NCBI RefSeq assembly: GCF_041146395.1
Contig: NC_090996.1
Coordinates: forward strand, 30,962,738-31,026,737
DNA from: Eulemur rufifrons
Taxonomy: Eukaryota > Chordata > Mammalia > Primates > Lemuridae
Length of the DNA: 64,000 nucleotides
Reading direction: 5' to 3'
Of this stretch, positions 1 through 12,340 are shown piece after piece; within the stretch, counting starts at the first letter, position 1, and each line of letters opens with the position of its first letter. The translations under genes and the position numbers were made by a program. A model generated the notes under the pieces. That model was not told where the DNA came from and made no database searches. It saw only the letters and a list, made by a program, of their open reading frames with translations.

Positions 1-2589
1 ATCCTCCAAGCAACCCCAGCTGAGCTTGTTTCAAGATCTGGCCACCACCTTTCAAATGAGACTTTGCAGCTGGGCATGCCCTGCTTTTAGAACAGCTTTC
101 CCCCCCTCCCCCTCAAAACCAGAAATTTTTACTTTCTGGAGGAGTATCCATTTAGGACCTCCTTATGCCTTCCAAAAACCTGCTAATAATAGTAGTGTCA
201 CTAGGAATGTGGGTCACCATCATCTGCAAGGTTTTCAAGTTGACATACTCTGTCATCTCTTTACTTGTGACTTTAATTGTATGTTTCTTGTCATCGGGAC
301 CTAACTGTATCTTAGATCTGCATTTCATTAGATCTTCTCCTTTCCCTATTGATTGTGTCTCGTGGAGTAATTTAACTCGATTCCAATCTTCCTTTGCAGG
401 CGGGGTGCTCTCCATCCATGGAGGTGAGTTATGGGTGTTCAAGTGGTGCATCTTATGAATCTTGTTAAGCTTTGCTGCCATATCACCCCGCTGATGGAAT
501 ATTTAATCACAGAAATGAGTTGGCAGATATGATATACAACGTGGGTGAGCTTTGCAGTGTGTATCTTACTGGCAATTGGGAAACAGATAAATCTGCCATG
601 TGTCAGTACCACGCCGACAACTTTGTATAACCTTCTGTTATTTATTTTTATTTTGCTTCACTTATTTATGAAGACTAAAGGTGCTTTAAATCAACAGTTT
701 CATTGCCTAGATATTGTGATTATCTCTAAGAGATACTAGTTTTTTTTTAAATATATATATATATTTATTTATTTATTAGAGGACAAGGGAACTTCTGCCA
801 CTGACAGAGGAAGTCTAAGAATCCCCTTTGAAGACTCTTCCTCCAGATTCCTGGAAATGCTAGTTTTAATTATACTAAATAACTCGAGGCATGCTCCTGG
901 CCCCGAATATTCATAGATATTCTACCTCTATTTAGTACCTTCAATTTTATTTAAAGCCTAAAAAGGAATGAGTATAGACACTGGCCCCTGTCTTCAAGAC
1001 CTACCTGGCATTTTTTTTTTTTTTTTTATTGACTTATCAATCATTTGTCTTAAGAATAAGCCTCAAGGAGTATGAAGATGATTAGGCTTAGGAAAAATAG
1101 TCAATGCTGTTTAGCTTTATAGAAAAACGCTTGTCTCTCTTTGGAGAAGATTTACGTATGTTCGTGGGATATGCTGATTTATATATATCTGCTCCGGAGA
1201 CCCGTACTGGATAAGCAGTTAAGAGAATTCTTACAAGTATGACTTGATAAGAATTCAAAAAAAAAAAAAAAAATCTGAAATGAAAGACCTTTTATAAGAG
1301 CTTTCTAAATGCTTCTCCCGACGTGTGTGTATGTGAGGGAGAGAGAATGTCATAATTTATCAAAGCAAATTAATACTGTTCAGCTAGTAATTAAAGGTCC
1401 TCATTAAGAGATGCAATGGCTCTCCCCACCCCCACCCTGCGTTGGCAATAAAAATGCACTCGGGGCGTCCAAAGGTTATATACGAAAATCAATAACTTGC
1501 CATTTTATAATTAAAAGAGAAAATAAATGTTAGGGAAAAGTCCACTAAATTAGGAAAATTACCTTTAGGAGAGATTGAAAATATTGATTTTAATTTACAA
1601 AATATGTGAACTTTTCATGCCCCATTCTGAGAGACAATTGGAGGCTGGGTAGTTAATTCTGCATAAGCTTCAGAAAATCAATAATTATACTATGGGGATA
1701 TTATGAAATGTGTCATTAACACAAAATCTTATATATAGAAGTGACTGATAAGTCTGGCTTTCTCTCTTAAGCAGATACAAGCCTGGTCTGCTAAATTCCC
1801 AAAACTAATCCATGACAAGGCCTTCATTTCAGCTATGAGGCACACTTGAAATCGCATCCAACATTATTTTTATAGCTGGGGACATTTTAAAAGCCTCATA
1901 AATTCTTAGTTATGGATATGTAGATGGACTATACTAATAATTATACCTGGATATGGAAATTAATGCATTCTACATATATATCTTTGCATACGTCCATTGC
2001 ATAGACACAGATGCCTAAAACGTTAGATTTAAGTTAGCTGGGTTCAAATATTTCAAAGGAATCTCTCTGGAGGGTGGAAATTGCAGCCACATTTGCCCAC
2101 ATTTCTTTGTATCATGAACTCTGTCTACTCACATACACACATACACAGGTGAAAGGAGAAAACATGTAGTTATTTGGGATAATGCAGATATTGGCAGCAC
2201 AAAACACAGATACTCAGATTTCTCAAGTAACATTTACTTTCCCAAGCCCTGTTTTTTTAGACCTAAGTTTATTGGAACAGCTCATTGAAATAATTTTGTT
2301 GTTGTTGTTGTTTGAGCTCCTTAAAGCTTCCTCTTACAGAACCAACACACACAAATATGGTGGTGGTGGTGGTTGGAATATCCAAAATGATTACTTCTCT
2401 TCTTTAATTTAACTGGTTATGACACAGAGAAGTAGCATGATCCTAGGGCACAGTCGATAGGAATTATGGCTTTACTATTTAAAAATAAAGAAGCATATAT
2501 TGCCTTTGCCTCCCCTGAGTAAAAATGCAAAAATAAAAAAAAAATAATAATAATAAAATAAAATAAAGAAACAGTACAAACTGGTTGTA

Positions 2590-2805
2590 AGGAATACAAC
2601 CTCTGGAATGAGCAAAGCCTGTTTCCAGAATGTGGCCTGCTCCTGGGTAGCTGTGAAATTCCAGGCCAGTGATACAAACATTTTATACTTTGATTTTCTT
2701 ATATACAATACTTCCATGAAGATTAAATGCATTAATTTATGTAAGGGCTTAGCACAGTGTCCTGCCCATAGAACATATCCAGTAAATACTAACCACTGTT
2801 ATAAC
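2590..2805 (+). repeat. MIR SINE relic
   Basis: The right half follows the MIR pattern: gattaaatgcattaatttatg, then a 'cttagcacagtgtcctgcc' block and a 'cagtaaatact' end. The left half (tgtgaaattcc area) is weaker. Old and heavily diverged. Confidence 0.6.
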
Positions 2806-3589
2806 TTACTCTCTTGCTATAACCTAACCAACTAACTTCTGAGGCTGGGCCCTGGGCTATTCTGAATGGCTGCTGTGATGCTCTAAAAGTCATGCAGATT
2901 AATATGTGCTTGTATGTGTAAGTGCATCTGAACTGTTTCCCCTGTCTTCATGTCCTCTTAGACACCCACAGATATGCACGTTGCTCTGAAAGGCACACTG
3001 AAGGAGATGCTTGGTGTTTTCCTGGTAGGGAGAGAGCCACGATGCCCAGCAAGTATACTTTATCACGCAGGACCAGAAAAAGGCACTTTCCTCTCTCTAC
3101 CACAATCCACACACCTACACTCTACCTCCCCACACAAAGACTTCTTGCTTCTTGTTCCCATTATTTTGGGGAGAAGCCACGCACCCAGGGGTGTGCATAT
3201 GCCTATGCACACATGCAGAGAACCTGCCACTTCTGCCCAGTCTGAGATCCCGTTTCAAAGGAAGTGCCTGCAGGGGCATGGAGGCTGCTAGCTGGCTTTT
3301 TTCTTTCCCCATTTGGGGGATTTCATTTCCTTGGCAGCTTTTCACAAGAGTGTACCCCAGCAAAACCTTCTTAGTTCCATGTGCCCCTGAACAGACTGCC
3401 ATGCCTCTGATCCCAGCATTTAAGTCCCCCCTAAATGGACATGCTGAGAACTGAGGGACTGGTCCTCTCGTGAATGAAGAAAAGCATCTCTTAGTCTAAC
3501 ATCCTAGTACGCTCACAGTTCAGCAGAATCAGCTCTCAGCTCATTTTCCTTTCATGGCAGAGAGGCGAAACATTAACTTACTCATTTTT

Positions 3590-3800
3590 ATTTATCAGAT
3601 GTTTACATGGTACTGGCTAGGCACCACACACTCTTCGTGTATTAACTCATTGAATTCTAGTAAAAACCTTTGAGTTTGTTAGTATCATCACCCCCATTTA
3701 GCAGATGAAGAAACTGAGGCACAGAGAGGTTAAGTAACTTGCCCAGAGTCACACTGGTGGTGAGTAGGGGGAGACAGGATTTGAACCTGAGCTGTCAGGG
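3590..3800 (-). repeat. MIR SINE relic
   Basis: Good antisense MIR core: 'gatgaagaaactgaggcaca' at about 3704-3723, followed by the 'gaggttaagtaacttgccc' and 'agtcacac' blocks and 'ggatttgaacc' at 3777. One of the best preserved MIRs in the window. Confidence 0.85.
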
Positions 3801-4113
3801 TACAGCTTCCATGTTCCTCACTCTGTGTGTCCTTTCACGATGTGGGATCCAAAATATAATGATGGAAAGCCTTACTGCTAAGTCTCTCCACCCCCATGAG
3901 GGTCAACACAGTTATTCTGCAGTGGTAGAACCCTTGGACTTAACCCAGGCTCCCGATTAAATTTACACGTGAAGAACAATTGCAAGCACTGCCTGCCTGA
4001 TACCCAGAACTCAGCTATCACATTGTGCCTTCCCAGATTTACCAAATTTAAAATATTTTTATCAAGATTAAAATGTGGTTACTGTGATAGAGTAGCTAAC
4101 TTTCCTGTGTTCC

Positions 4114-4305
4114 TTTCTCCTCTACTAGGGTCGATACTTAGTATCTTTCTCCTCTACTAGAGTGGACACTTAGTATCTTTCTCCTCTACTAGGGTGGATA
4201 CTTAGTATCTTTCTCCTCTACTAGGGTGGATACTTAGTATCTTTCTCCTCTACTAGGGTTGATACTTAGTATCTTTCTCCTCTACTAGGGTTGACACTTA
4301 GTATC
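4114..4305. repeat. 32-bp minisatellite, six tandem units
   Basis: Six consecutive 32-bp units without indels fill exactly 192 bp. Each unit starts tttctcctctactag and ends with the near-palindrome GATACTTAGTATC (GACACT variant in units 2 and 6). The units differ at only a few positions (gggtc, gagtg, gggtg, gggtt), so the array is recent or homogenised. It lies in the RBFOX1 intron, 0.94 kb beyond the donor of the last visible exon. Confidence 0.97.
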
Positions 4306-5247
4306 AGGAAAATGAGAAAAGTCAGGCATCTAGGAAGAAACAAAGCAAGGGATGTGACTTACCGTCAAGAGGTCGCTAAGTGAGCAGCTCTAGATTAACT
4401 GGTTATTTATTTCTCCTTATTTAAAAGCAAGAGCCACATGAAAGAAAGACGCCTTTTCTATATCCATGTGGCAAATCTACTACTAATGTTCTAGGTGTTC
4501 AGCACAGCCTTGGTAATGAGCAAGGAAACACAGGCAGTAGTGACGGGCCAAGCCCAGCATGTCAAAATGTGAGATCTTAGCCACTGTCACTTCTAGGTCA
4601 TACTCTACCAAAATTTGGTAACTGAGTTTTCTAAGAGTGGATTTCCCAGTTGAGGGGTAGCTGGAGCTTAGGCAGGGAAGGGTAAGGAGAGAGACATATC
4701 CCTGGAGGCAAAGTAGAGAGAAATGGGATTGCTAAGGGAAATTAATTAATGGAGAATGAAAGACAACTTAATTTTTTTTTAGTTTTCGAAATAGGCCTTC
4801 TTTTGGCAATTCCGAATCACTGCCACATTAATGCAAAATAATTAAGCCAACTCTCTGCTTTGCCATGAAAAAGAAAACAGAATCCCAAATGGAAATGTAT
4901 GGCTAAAAGACACATTCAGGCACACTGAAATAAAATGGGTGTGAACAGCTCTCCATTTGTTCAATATGCTATTGAACAAAGTCTCAATGCTTTTTTAAGG
5001 CAAAATCAATGTGAAATGTCACAGGGAGCGGTGGCTCCACGCTTACCACACAACGTAACTTTCATGATTCCCCTTTAATTTTTAAAGTGTTTTAAATACT
5101 CTTGGTTTTGCCCAAAGAAACCATTCAGAACTTGTTAGGCTAGGAATTCACTTGGTTCAGATTATTTTACAAAACCCATTCTTCCTTGGCAGGCAAAGCA
5201 CATTTACGAAAGACCAAAAAGACATCGTGCAAAGAGAAACTTGTTAC

Positions 5248-5301
5248 CTGCATAGAATTCAGGACTGTAGACTGCACCCACAACTGGATTCAATTTCCAG
5301 C
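5248..5301 (-). CDS. RBFOX1: RBFOX1 coding exon: post-RRM segment (54 nt)
   Basis: The exon begins by completing the split Gly codon and reads [18 protein letters not shown], then leaves one G for the next exon. This is the start of the Ala/Tyr/Pro-rich C-terminal half, which recruits splicing partners in the family. The acceptor is ...ttgttttaag|GC and the donor GCAG|gtaaca (weaker at +5). The next exons (TVLLCQ..., the alternative muscle and brain exons, and the nuclear-localisation tail) are not in the remaining 5.2 kb. One TGCATG (plus-strand 5439-5444) lies 138 nt upstream of the acceptor. Phase is 1 in, 1 out, so this exon could also be skipped in frame. Confidence 0.96.
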
Positions 5302-6161
5302 CTTAAAACAAATATACAAAAACATTATTATCACATTGGATTCAACACCTTATATCATTGCAAACTAAGTGCAAAAAAAAAAAATGGGCTATTTTGTTTT
5401 CTGTGGGGTTTTTTTTTTGGATTTTAAAATGTACAGTACATGCAGGTTGGGCATAAATAATAGTATTTGAAAATGACACATAAAAATTTATACCCTTCTT
5501 TGATTTTTTGCCAATGCAAATTAACAGAATGGAAACTACTGACCAGCTACAGGTGAACCTTTTGAAAAGATGTGGTAATTAATTTTCTACCATATGAATA
5601 TATTTTAGAGCCATTATAATAATTTCCATTTTTATCTTATTTCATATTTCTCTGCTAAATGACCCATCATGTCCCTTTGCATTACGTTCACAAACATTTG
5701 AAAGCTTGCATAGACAAATTTTTTTGCAGCAAACATACTCTGAAAATTGTCATTCCCAATCATGACCCTGAAATACTAGAGAATTCCAAAGTGCTTTTTG
5801 AATACCAAAGAAAATTATATCTTATCCCCTAGAGATTTAGTGTGGAATATGTTTAATGCATTTGAGAACCATAAAAATTCTTAATCAATGCATGATATCT
5901 AAGGTAACTTTCAAATAACCTGTATATAAGATTAATAGAATCCTATAATTTTCCAAATGTTCTGGATGGAGGGTTTTCTGTAAAATGAGTCCTGGCCCTT
6001 TAGAAATTTTTACTCCAAAAAAGAGCATACAAGAAATTCACAAATCAGGAAGCGTGTTACAGATGGGCATTATTTAGGGACAACCTCTAGAGAATGATCA
6101 CAGTTTAAGGGCGATGTGATTGTTTCCTTCTCTTATTGGTAAGTCTTTATGGAAACATCTG

Positions 6162-6510
6162 CAGCGGTCCCCAACCTTTTTGGCACCAGGGATCAGTTTC
6201 ATGGAAGACAATTTTTCCATGGACCAGGGGTTGGGGAGGAACGCATCGCTGTCTCAGCTCCACCTCAGATCATCAGGCATTAGATTCCCATAATGAGCAC
6301 ACAACCTAGATTGTTCACATGCACAGTGTACAATAGGGTTTGTGCTCCTATGAGAATCTAATGTGCGGCTGATCTGACAGGAGGCAGAGCTTAGGCAGTG
6401 ATGTGATTGATGGAGAGCGGCTGTAAATACAGATGAAGCTTCACTTGCTCACCCACCGCTCACCTCCTGCTGTGTGGCCCAGTCCATGACCCGGGGTTTG
6501 GGGACCGCAG
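6162..6510. mobile_element. Non-autonomous DNA transposon, hAT-like, copy 1
   Basis: The left end reads cagcggtccccaacc and the right end ggtttggggaccgcag, an inverted repeat with one or two mismatches. The inside holds the familiar 'tttttggcaccaggg' start, an inverted 'tagattcccataatgagca / tgctcctatgagaatcta' stem and the 'acagatgaagcttc' block near the right end. CAG...CTG-type ends suggest hAT. No clear 8-bp target duplication is visible. Compared with the usual family form, part of the left interior is missing. Related to 52152-52375. Confidence 0.75.
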
Positions 6511-7616
6511 CATTATAGAATTTTTGAAAGAAAGAGGAGGACAGGTGTATTGTCTTCCCCCGAGTCCTTGGGCAGAGGGTCAAATGTCAAAGGTCTTTCA
6601 ATAAATTTTTCTGAGAAAAGGCAATAGTAAAAAGTCTGGATGTGAGGGAAGGTATTTCTGACAATGAGAACTCTCTGAGGTTTTCCCAGAAGGATGAGGT
6701 GCGACTTCCTGCCTGACCTAAGTGATGTGCCTCTGAGAACAGCTGGGAGGTATTCCTAGAATTCACTAAAGAAGATAGAGGCTCAGTATCTGAATACATA
6801 GGCCTTTGGATGTATTAAGATTCAGAACTTTCTAGAACTGTCTAAGGATGTTTTGTTTTTAAAAACTTTCCATTCCCACTTGCATAAACTAGGTGGTTGA
6901 CAGCCCCCAGGACGATCTTAGTTCAGGTTTTTTCAAATGTTGCACTTGGATTACGTGGGAGGCGTGTTAATGGGGAATTTCTTGGCTTGGCCCCATTTTT
7001 TTGGTCTGCAGAAAAACACATAAAATTTTGAGACGTATTGCCCCATGAGTTTCTTGTATTAACCATATCTCGCCTCATAGGAATTTCTATAGTGACAGAA
7101 AAATAAAAATTACCCCAAACATTTCAGAACATATGTTTCATGAATGTAGAAAATGACTTCAATTTGACCAACTAAAATTCTACTGCTTCCTAAAATAGAA
7201 AATTCCTGAGCCGAATTCCTGAGGACATGGGAACTAATGTCCACATTTCAAGTCATTTGGAGGCTAAGAAAAAAACAGAGCAAACTACTTGAAAATAAAA
7301 CTGCAGGAATAGTAAATGTTCTCTGCCTTTCTAGTCTTTCACAGAAACCTAGAATTTGTGAATATATTTTGAGTCATATTAAATGAATAATTATTGAGTT
7401 ATCACACCTCTTCCTCTTCCATCTGTTCCCCATCTTATACCCTGGTTAGACTCCTATCTTTTCTTAGTAAAGGAGGTGGCATTTCAATGCAGGTGTTGTT
7501 TTTTGTATATATCCTTATTACTTTCCTTAAATACTTATTGTTATATACAAGGCTAGGACATGTTATTTGCTGAATGTGTACCTGTCTAATTTATGCCAAT
7601 GACCTTTCATTTTCTC

Positions 7617-7640
7617 AAAAAAAAAAAAAAAAAAAAAAAA
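7617..7640. repeat. Poly(A) run, 24 nt, with A/C-rich tail
   Basis: A uniform run of 24 A is followed by ccaaaaacaaaaaacaaaca. I could not attach it to a recognisable SINE or L1 body on its left side. Confidence 0.9.
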
Positions 7641-7764
7641 CCAAAAACAAAAAACAAACAAACACCAGATTTCTCAGAGGCATCTAAGACTGGGTAGAAA
7701 TTATGTTTCTCTCATCTGCCTTTATCTTCCTCATTTTTTATCTTCCTCATTTGGGGTCAAGAAA

Positions 7765-7965
7765 TCTAGCTAGCTACCTACATACCTACCTATCATCTAT
7801 CTATACATCACCTAGTATCTGTCTTGTTACCTATTTCCTGTCTATCCATCTGCCATTTACTATCTATCTAAATCCATTATGTCCTTGTACCTATCAACAC
7901 AGCTATCATCTGTCTACCATTTACTATTTACTTATTTACCCCTCTGTCTATCTGCCAATTGTCTA
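7765..7965. repeat. Degenerate CTAT/CCTA tetranucleotide tract
   Basis: Repeated but imperfect ctagctagctacctacatac, atctatc and gtctatc motifs run over about 200 bp. The 108-residue open frame across it (7703-8029) is a by-product. Confidence 0.65.
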
Positions 7966-8396
7966 CCAGTTTTCCAGGTCTGCCCATGGAAAACTTTCAT
8001 TCAATATAGAAATAACAGAAATTAAATGACACTCTGCCTCCTCAGGAGATCCATGCTATCTCCTGTCTGCAAGTATTAATTGAGAGAGGTAATTGATAAG
8101 GTCTCCTCTATAAGAAACCGATTGGGGATCCATGAGCCGCTAACTGAAATGAGACTGCTGGGGTCGTCATGGGAACGTCATGCCGGTATCACCCTCCTTC
8201 CCATCCCTGATCCCATCTCCTAAACTAGGCTGCCCCACTCCCCCTGCAGGGAAACTAAAGGCCTTTCTGAACCACACAGCAAGCACCAAAGCCCAACTTC
8301 TACTCTCCCTTTACTCCTGAAACCTGTTCCTCACCAAGTCTTCCCTCTGCAGCAAATGGTATCCTCATCTACTTGGTTGTTCAAAACACAATTCTT

Positions 8397-8751
8397 TTTT
8401 TTTTGTGTTTTTTTTTTTTTTTTTTTTTTGAGACAGAGTCTCACTTTGTTGCCCAGGCTAGAGTGAGTGCCGTGGCGTCAGCTTAGCTCACAGCAACCTC
8501 AGACTCCTGGGCTTAAGCGATCCTACTGCCTCAGCCTCCCGAGTAGCTGGGACTACAGGCATGCGCCACTATGCCCGGCTAATTTTTCTATATATAGTTT
8601 TAGTTGTCCATATAATTTCTTTCTATTTTTTTAGTAGAGACGGGGTCTCGCTCTTTGCTCAGGCTGGTCTCGAACTCCTGACCTTGAGCGATCCACCCGC
8701 CTCGGCCTCCCAGAGTGCTAGGATTACAGGCGTGAGCCACCGCGCCCGGCC
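8397..8751 (-). mobile_element. Alu SINE, full length, strepsirrhine type
   Basis: Minus-strand Alu with a T-rich left end (its poly-A), right arm, A-rich/insert middle near 8580-8635, left arm and 5' end gcgcccggcc at 8750. The middle carries an extended AT-rich piece (tagaaagaaattatatggac on the minus strand), and the right arm has the 'agctaagctgacgccacggc' form of lemur-type Alus. It is flanked by a perfect 15-bp duplication, caaaacacaattctt, at 8382-8396 and 8752-8766, showing a clean, fairly recent L1-mediated insertion. Same strand as RBFOX1. Confidence 0.97.
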
Positions 8752-8989
8752 CAAAACACAATTCTTGATCAATAGTTCCTTGACTAATCCCATGCCCCCA
8801 TACCTCATGCACAACCCATTAGAAAATCTTATCGGTTAAACTTTGAAAAGTTCTTCCCTTCTTCTCCACTGCCACCATCCCAGACTAAGCCACTTTTCTC
8901 TCTGTGTGGAGAAGTTCCACAACATACATGCCCTAACTCTCACCATGTTCTCTTACTCCTTCTTCCCCTTCCCCTCAGCCCTCTTCCAA

Positions 8990-9440
8990 TCTATTCATAG
9001 TGGCCAAAGGAATTTTTAAGAAGAAAATCAAATGTATCATTCGACCATTCAGAATTCAATAGCTTCCTTCTGAGCTTTGGATAAACACACATCCCTTGAC
9101 CTTGGTTTACAGCCCACACAATCTAACTCTTGTCCATTTATTTTGTGCCATTGTCCCCTTCTCTTCTGTTACAGTGACAGTGGCCTTTTTCATCTGTATA
9201 GAACCTCCCAAGAGTATTCTATATAAGGGCTTTTTGTTCCAACTGCTCTCTCTGCTTTGAGAACTCTCCCCAGCTCTTCACAAAGTTGACTTGATGTTAT
9301 TTAGGTCTCTGGTGTTTTCCCAGAACATGCTACTTAATGTCACTTCCCCGCCTCCTCTTAGAATTGCTCTTTGATTCCATTCCCAGTTTTATTTTCTGCA
9401 TAGCTGTTAATGCTATCTGGTTTTATCTTTCTTTCTTTGC
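8990..9440 (-). repeat. L2 LINE relic (antisense to + strand)
   Basis: The pattern resembles the reverse of the L2 3' region: a 'tggccaaaggaa' start, 'cattcagaattcaatagctt', then 'acaatctaactcttgtcc' and a pyrimidine-rich run to 'agctcttcacaaagttgact'. Diverged, with borders uncertain by tens of bases. Confidence 0.5.
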
Positions 9441-9699
9441 TTGCTTTTAACTGTTTTATATAGCCATGTTCCTTCGTTAAAATTAATGGTACAGTGGACA
9501 AGATCGCTGTCCAGCATGAATTTCCAGCACCTAAAACTTGTGTTTAGAAAAGAGTAGGCTCTTCCTAAACATTTCCTTGGTTTTGCTCCAAAGGAACTAA
9601 AGGAATATAGGACCTTTTCTAATGGATTAAGTCTTCTTTGGCTGGGACTGTGTCTCCTTCCAACCTCCAAGTACCTGCTTCCTTGTGTATGTTACACAC

Positions 9700-10195
9700 C
9701 TAATGAAGAATGACCCTATCCGGGACGACTATCTTCCAGGTTGTTTATTTGAAATCTTTCCACTTTTTTGATGTGTTTATTGCTATAAACTTCCTTCTTA
9801 GCACTGCTTTTACTGAATCCCATAGGTTTCAGTACGTAGTGTTTCCGTTTTCATTTATTTCCAGAAGTTTTTTTTATTTCCTTCTTAATTTCTTCATTGA
9901 TCCAATGGTAGCTCAGAAGTAGGTTGTTTAATTTCCGTAGGTTTGCGCAGTTTCCAAAGTTCCTCTTATTATTGATTTCCAGTTTTATTCCATTGTGGTC
10001 TGAGAAGATACTTGATATGATTCCAATTTTTTTTTTTATTTAAGATTTTTATTTGTTAAGATTTGTTTTGTGGCCTAACATATGGTCTATCCTGGAGAAT
10101 GTTCCCTGCACTGATGAGAAGAACGTGTATTCTGTAGGTGTTGGATAAAATAGTCTGTAAATGTCTGTTGGGTCCATTTGGTCTAGAATCCAGCC
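9700..10195 (-). pseudogene. L1 ORF2 fragment, endonuclease domain end (broken)
   Basis: Read on the minus strand from 10190, the translation shows L1 endonuclease features in order. These are a PTDIYRLFYPTPTEYTFFS-like block, SRIDHMLGHK (the conserved SxxDH active-site area), then SDHNGIKLEIN, WINEEIKKEI and a final KPMGFSKSSAKK-like block. Several frameshifts and stops occur, and an AT-rich insertion lies at about 10025-10060. Neither the reverse transcriptase nor the L1 ends are present nearby. Dead fragment. Confidence 0.85.
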
Positions 10196-11539
10196 CCTGA
10201 AAATCACCTCTGCTCAGACTTGCAGAGCTTGCTCAGGCTTATGTAGATGTATGCAAATCACATGCAAATGTGCCCACAGTCCCTGGGACTCCTTCTAGTA
10301 CCTGGAAGAGACTCTTGGGATAACCCCGCTGGAGATGAGCGCCTGCACTGTCAGGAAGACGAACAAAATGATTCCATGTTTAATTTCTTAGGCAGTTTGT
10401 GTACGTCCCCAGGCCTTGCACATTCAGAGATTTTGATCAAGGACATTAAACCGAACAATGAGGCTTACAACAAAAGGAGAACAGCTGATAAAGCCCACCG
10501 CTCCAAGCCTCCTGGGGCCCCTCCACACAACAAGGCAATGGAGCAGAGACCAGACACATTGGGCTCTCGCTCTGTATCCAACACATGAGCAGTTTGCAGA
10601 GGCCCCTCTGTGGCTGAGCCTCCAGGGGCTACATCCGAGTCAGCACTCCTCTCCCCAAATTTAGCTTGTCAAAAGTCACATGCCAACCTTCTTTAGAAAA
10701 ATGCTGGCCGAGGTCCCCAGTGTTAATTATCGCTGCATTGGGTGTTAAAAGGCAAGTCTCAATGTGCACCAAAAAAAAAAAAAAAAAATCAGCACATGCC
10801 TTCTCGAGGGCTCCGCTGGGTTGTGCATCACAGAAACACACACTACAGGGGTTTCAAAAACTACCTGTAAATGCTTTCTGCAGATGTGCACTAGGGATGC
10901 CAGAGACAAGGGCAGCTGAAATGGTGCAGGAGGCAAGGTCCAAATGCCAACAACAACAAAAAGAAGCTAGTTGCACATTGTCTACAGATGTGTTTTGTTT
11001 TGGTTCACTCAGTATTTTTTTTAGCGGCATGTATTCATTGCCAGCATTTAGATTTCATTTAAAATACAGGATTTCTGGTTCTCTCAGAACATTGGTAGAA
11101 ATGGTAAATTTTAGTTAAGAATTCCCCAGAGACAGATTTATGAGAGCTGACCAGGGGCTATTGCATGTAACTCCCCAGTTAGTCACACTCACCGCTGCCC
11201 CCTACGGCGAGCCTGGCTGGGAGGCCAAATGGCTGCTATCTTTTGTGGAAATTCTGTGCTGTTTTTTCTTCTAGTAGAAAAATATTCTGCTTTACCCACT
11301 ATGAAAACAAAAGACAGTCCAAAAGGACAGTTTCTCAGACTCTCTGATTTCTCATTTATTTTACCTGCTCAGTCCTTGTTAGCATCTGAATATTTGATCT
11401 TTTAGTGTCTATCAGGAAATTCAACTTACTATCTACAACAACAACAAAAAAAGGAATAATATGACTACTTAATAACTGAGATTATTGCATAATTAAGTAA
11501 TATTGTGCTACCAATAGTAGTAAAACTTTTAAGGCACTT

Positions 11540-11680
11540 CGTATACAAGCATTGTGTTTAGTGCTTTATCTCCCATAATTATTACAAATACTTACGATGC
11601 AGGTCCTGTTACGAGTACAGTTTTCAGTGGAGAGAAGCGATGTGGAAAGTTTAAACAACTTGCCTATAGTTCAACCAGCC
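11540..11680 (-). repeat. MIR SINE relic
   Basis: Antisense MIR pattern with 'cagtggagagaagcgatgtg' replacing the usual oligo-G/A block, then 'aacaacttgcctatagttc'. Very diverged. Confidence 0.5.
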
Positions 11681-12337
11681 AGAGCCAATAGGGGGGATAA
11701 GTCCTACCTCTTGGATGTTTTTGTCCAGTTTTCATACTTTCTACCATCTCTAAGAAAATAAAAGAACCACATCCCTGCAAATTCAGCTCTTCACTTGTTT
11801 TGCGTATCTGTTGCAACACTTGATCTCCCACGAACACAGCACACCCCAACTTCTCTGTGTGCGTAGGTGTCCTTGAGACAAACTTCAATAGGGACGTAGC
11901 CCAATTCTCTCTTCGTGGAGCTTTCTGACAGGTAGAATATCCAGAAGCCTATATTTCATTCGATAGCTTTTGCTTATGTCCATGTTTAAATGTTCTGGGA
12001 ATAGAGTCACATCTTCTATGATGTTATTAAGTGAAGTCCTCTATAGTAGAACCTTCTAGACAAGAATCTCATCGCATTTAAGGCTGAGTTTTATTCATCG
12101 CTGGAAACGCTGCAGCTGCTAAACCTTTTGTTGGGTACATGACCAAAGGGATACGGGCACTGAGAGCTATATTTCACCATTTGGAGATGACCTCAAAATT
12201 TGGTGACTCTAGTAACTTACAATTTTGCTGAGGCACAGTTTCTATGCTTTGTGAGACTGAATTACACAGCTAATGAGTGAATCTCACCAATTGCTTAATT
12301 TTCTCATTTCAATGTGACTTTATTGGTCCTGATTTAT

Positions 12338-12340
<3 letters not shown>

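Larger units (their letters stand above)
1..5247 (-). other. RBFOX1: RBFOX1 intron after the 54-nt post-RRM exon (5' part)
   Basis: No exon was recognised below the donor at 5247. The stretch 1-2580 is AT-rich with short simple runs (T-run near 1010-1028, A-run near 1257-1273, GTT repeat near 2299-2313, GGT repeat near 2358-2375) and no transposon I can name. MIR relics occur at 2590-2805 and 3590-3800 and a minisatellite at 4114-4305. The segment 4310-5240 shows nothing I recognise. Confidence 0.85.

Noticed and set aside
4114..4305. Regular repeats that could suggest a CRISPR array
   Set aside because: Units are contiguous with no unique spacers, and the DNA is a primate intron. It is a minisatellite.
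9700..10195. L1 ORF2 endonuclease as a possible active gene
   Set aside because: Several stops and frameshifts, and no reverse transcriptase domain, ORF1 or ends nearby.
10666..11118. 150-residue plus-strand open frame
   Set aside because: It passes through an A18 run (poly-Lys), has no recognisable domain and is antisense to RBFOX1 intron. Length alone is weak evidence in 64 kb.
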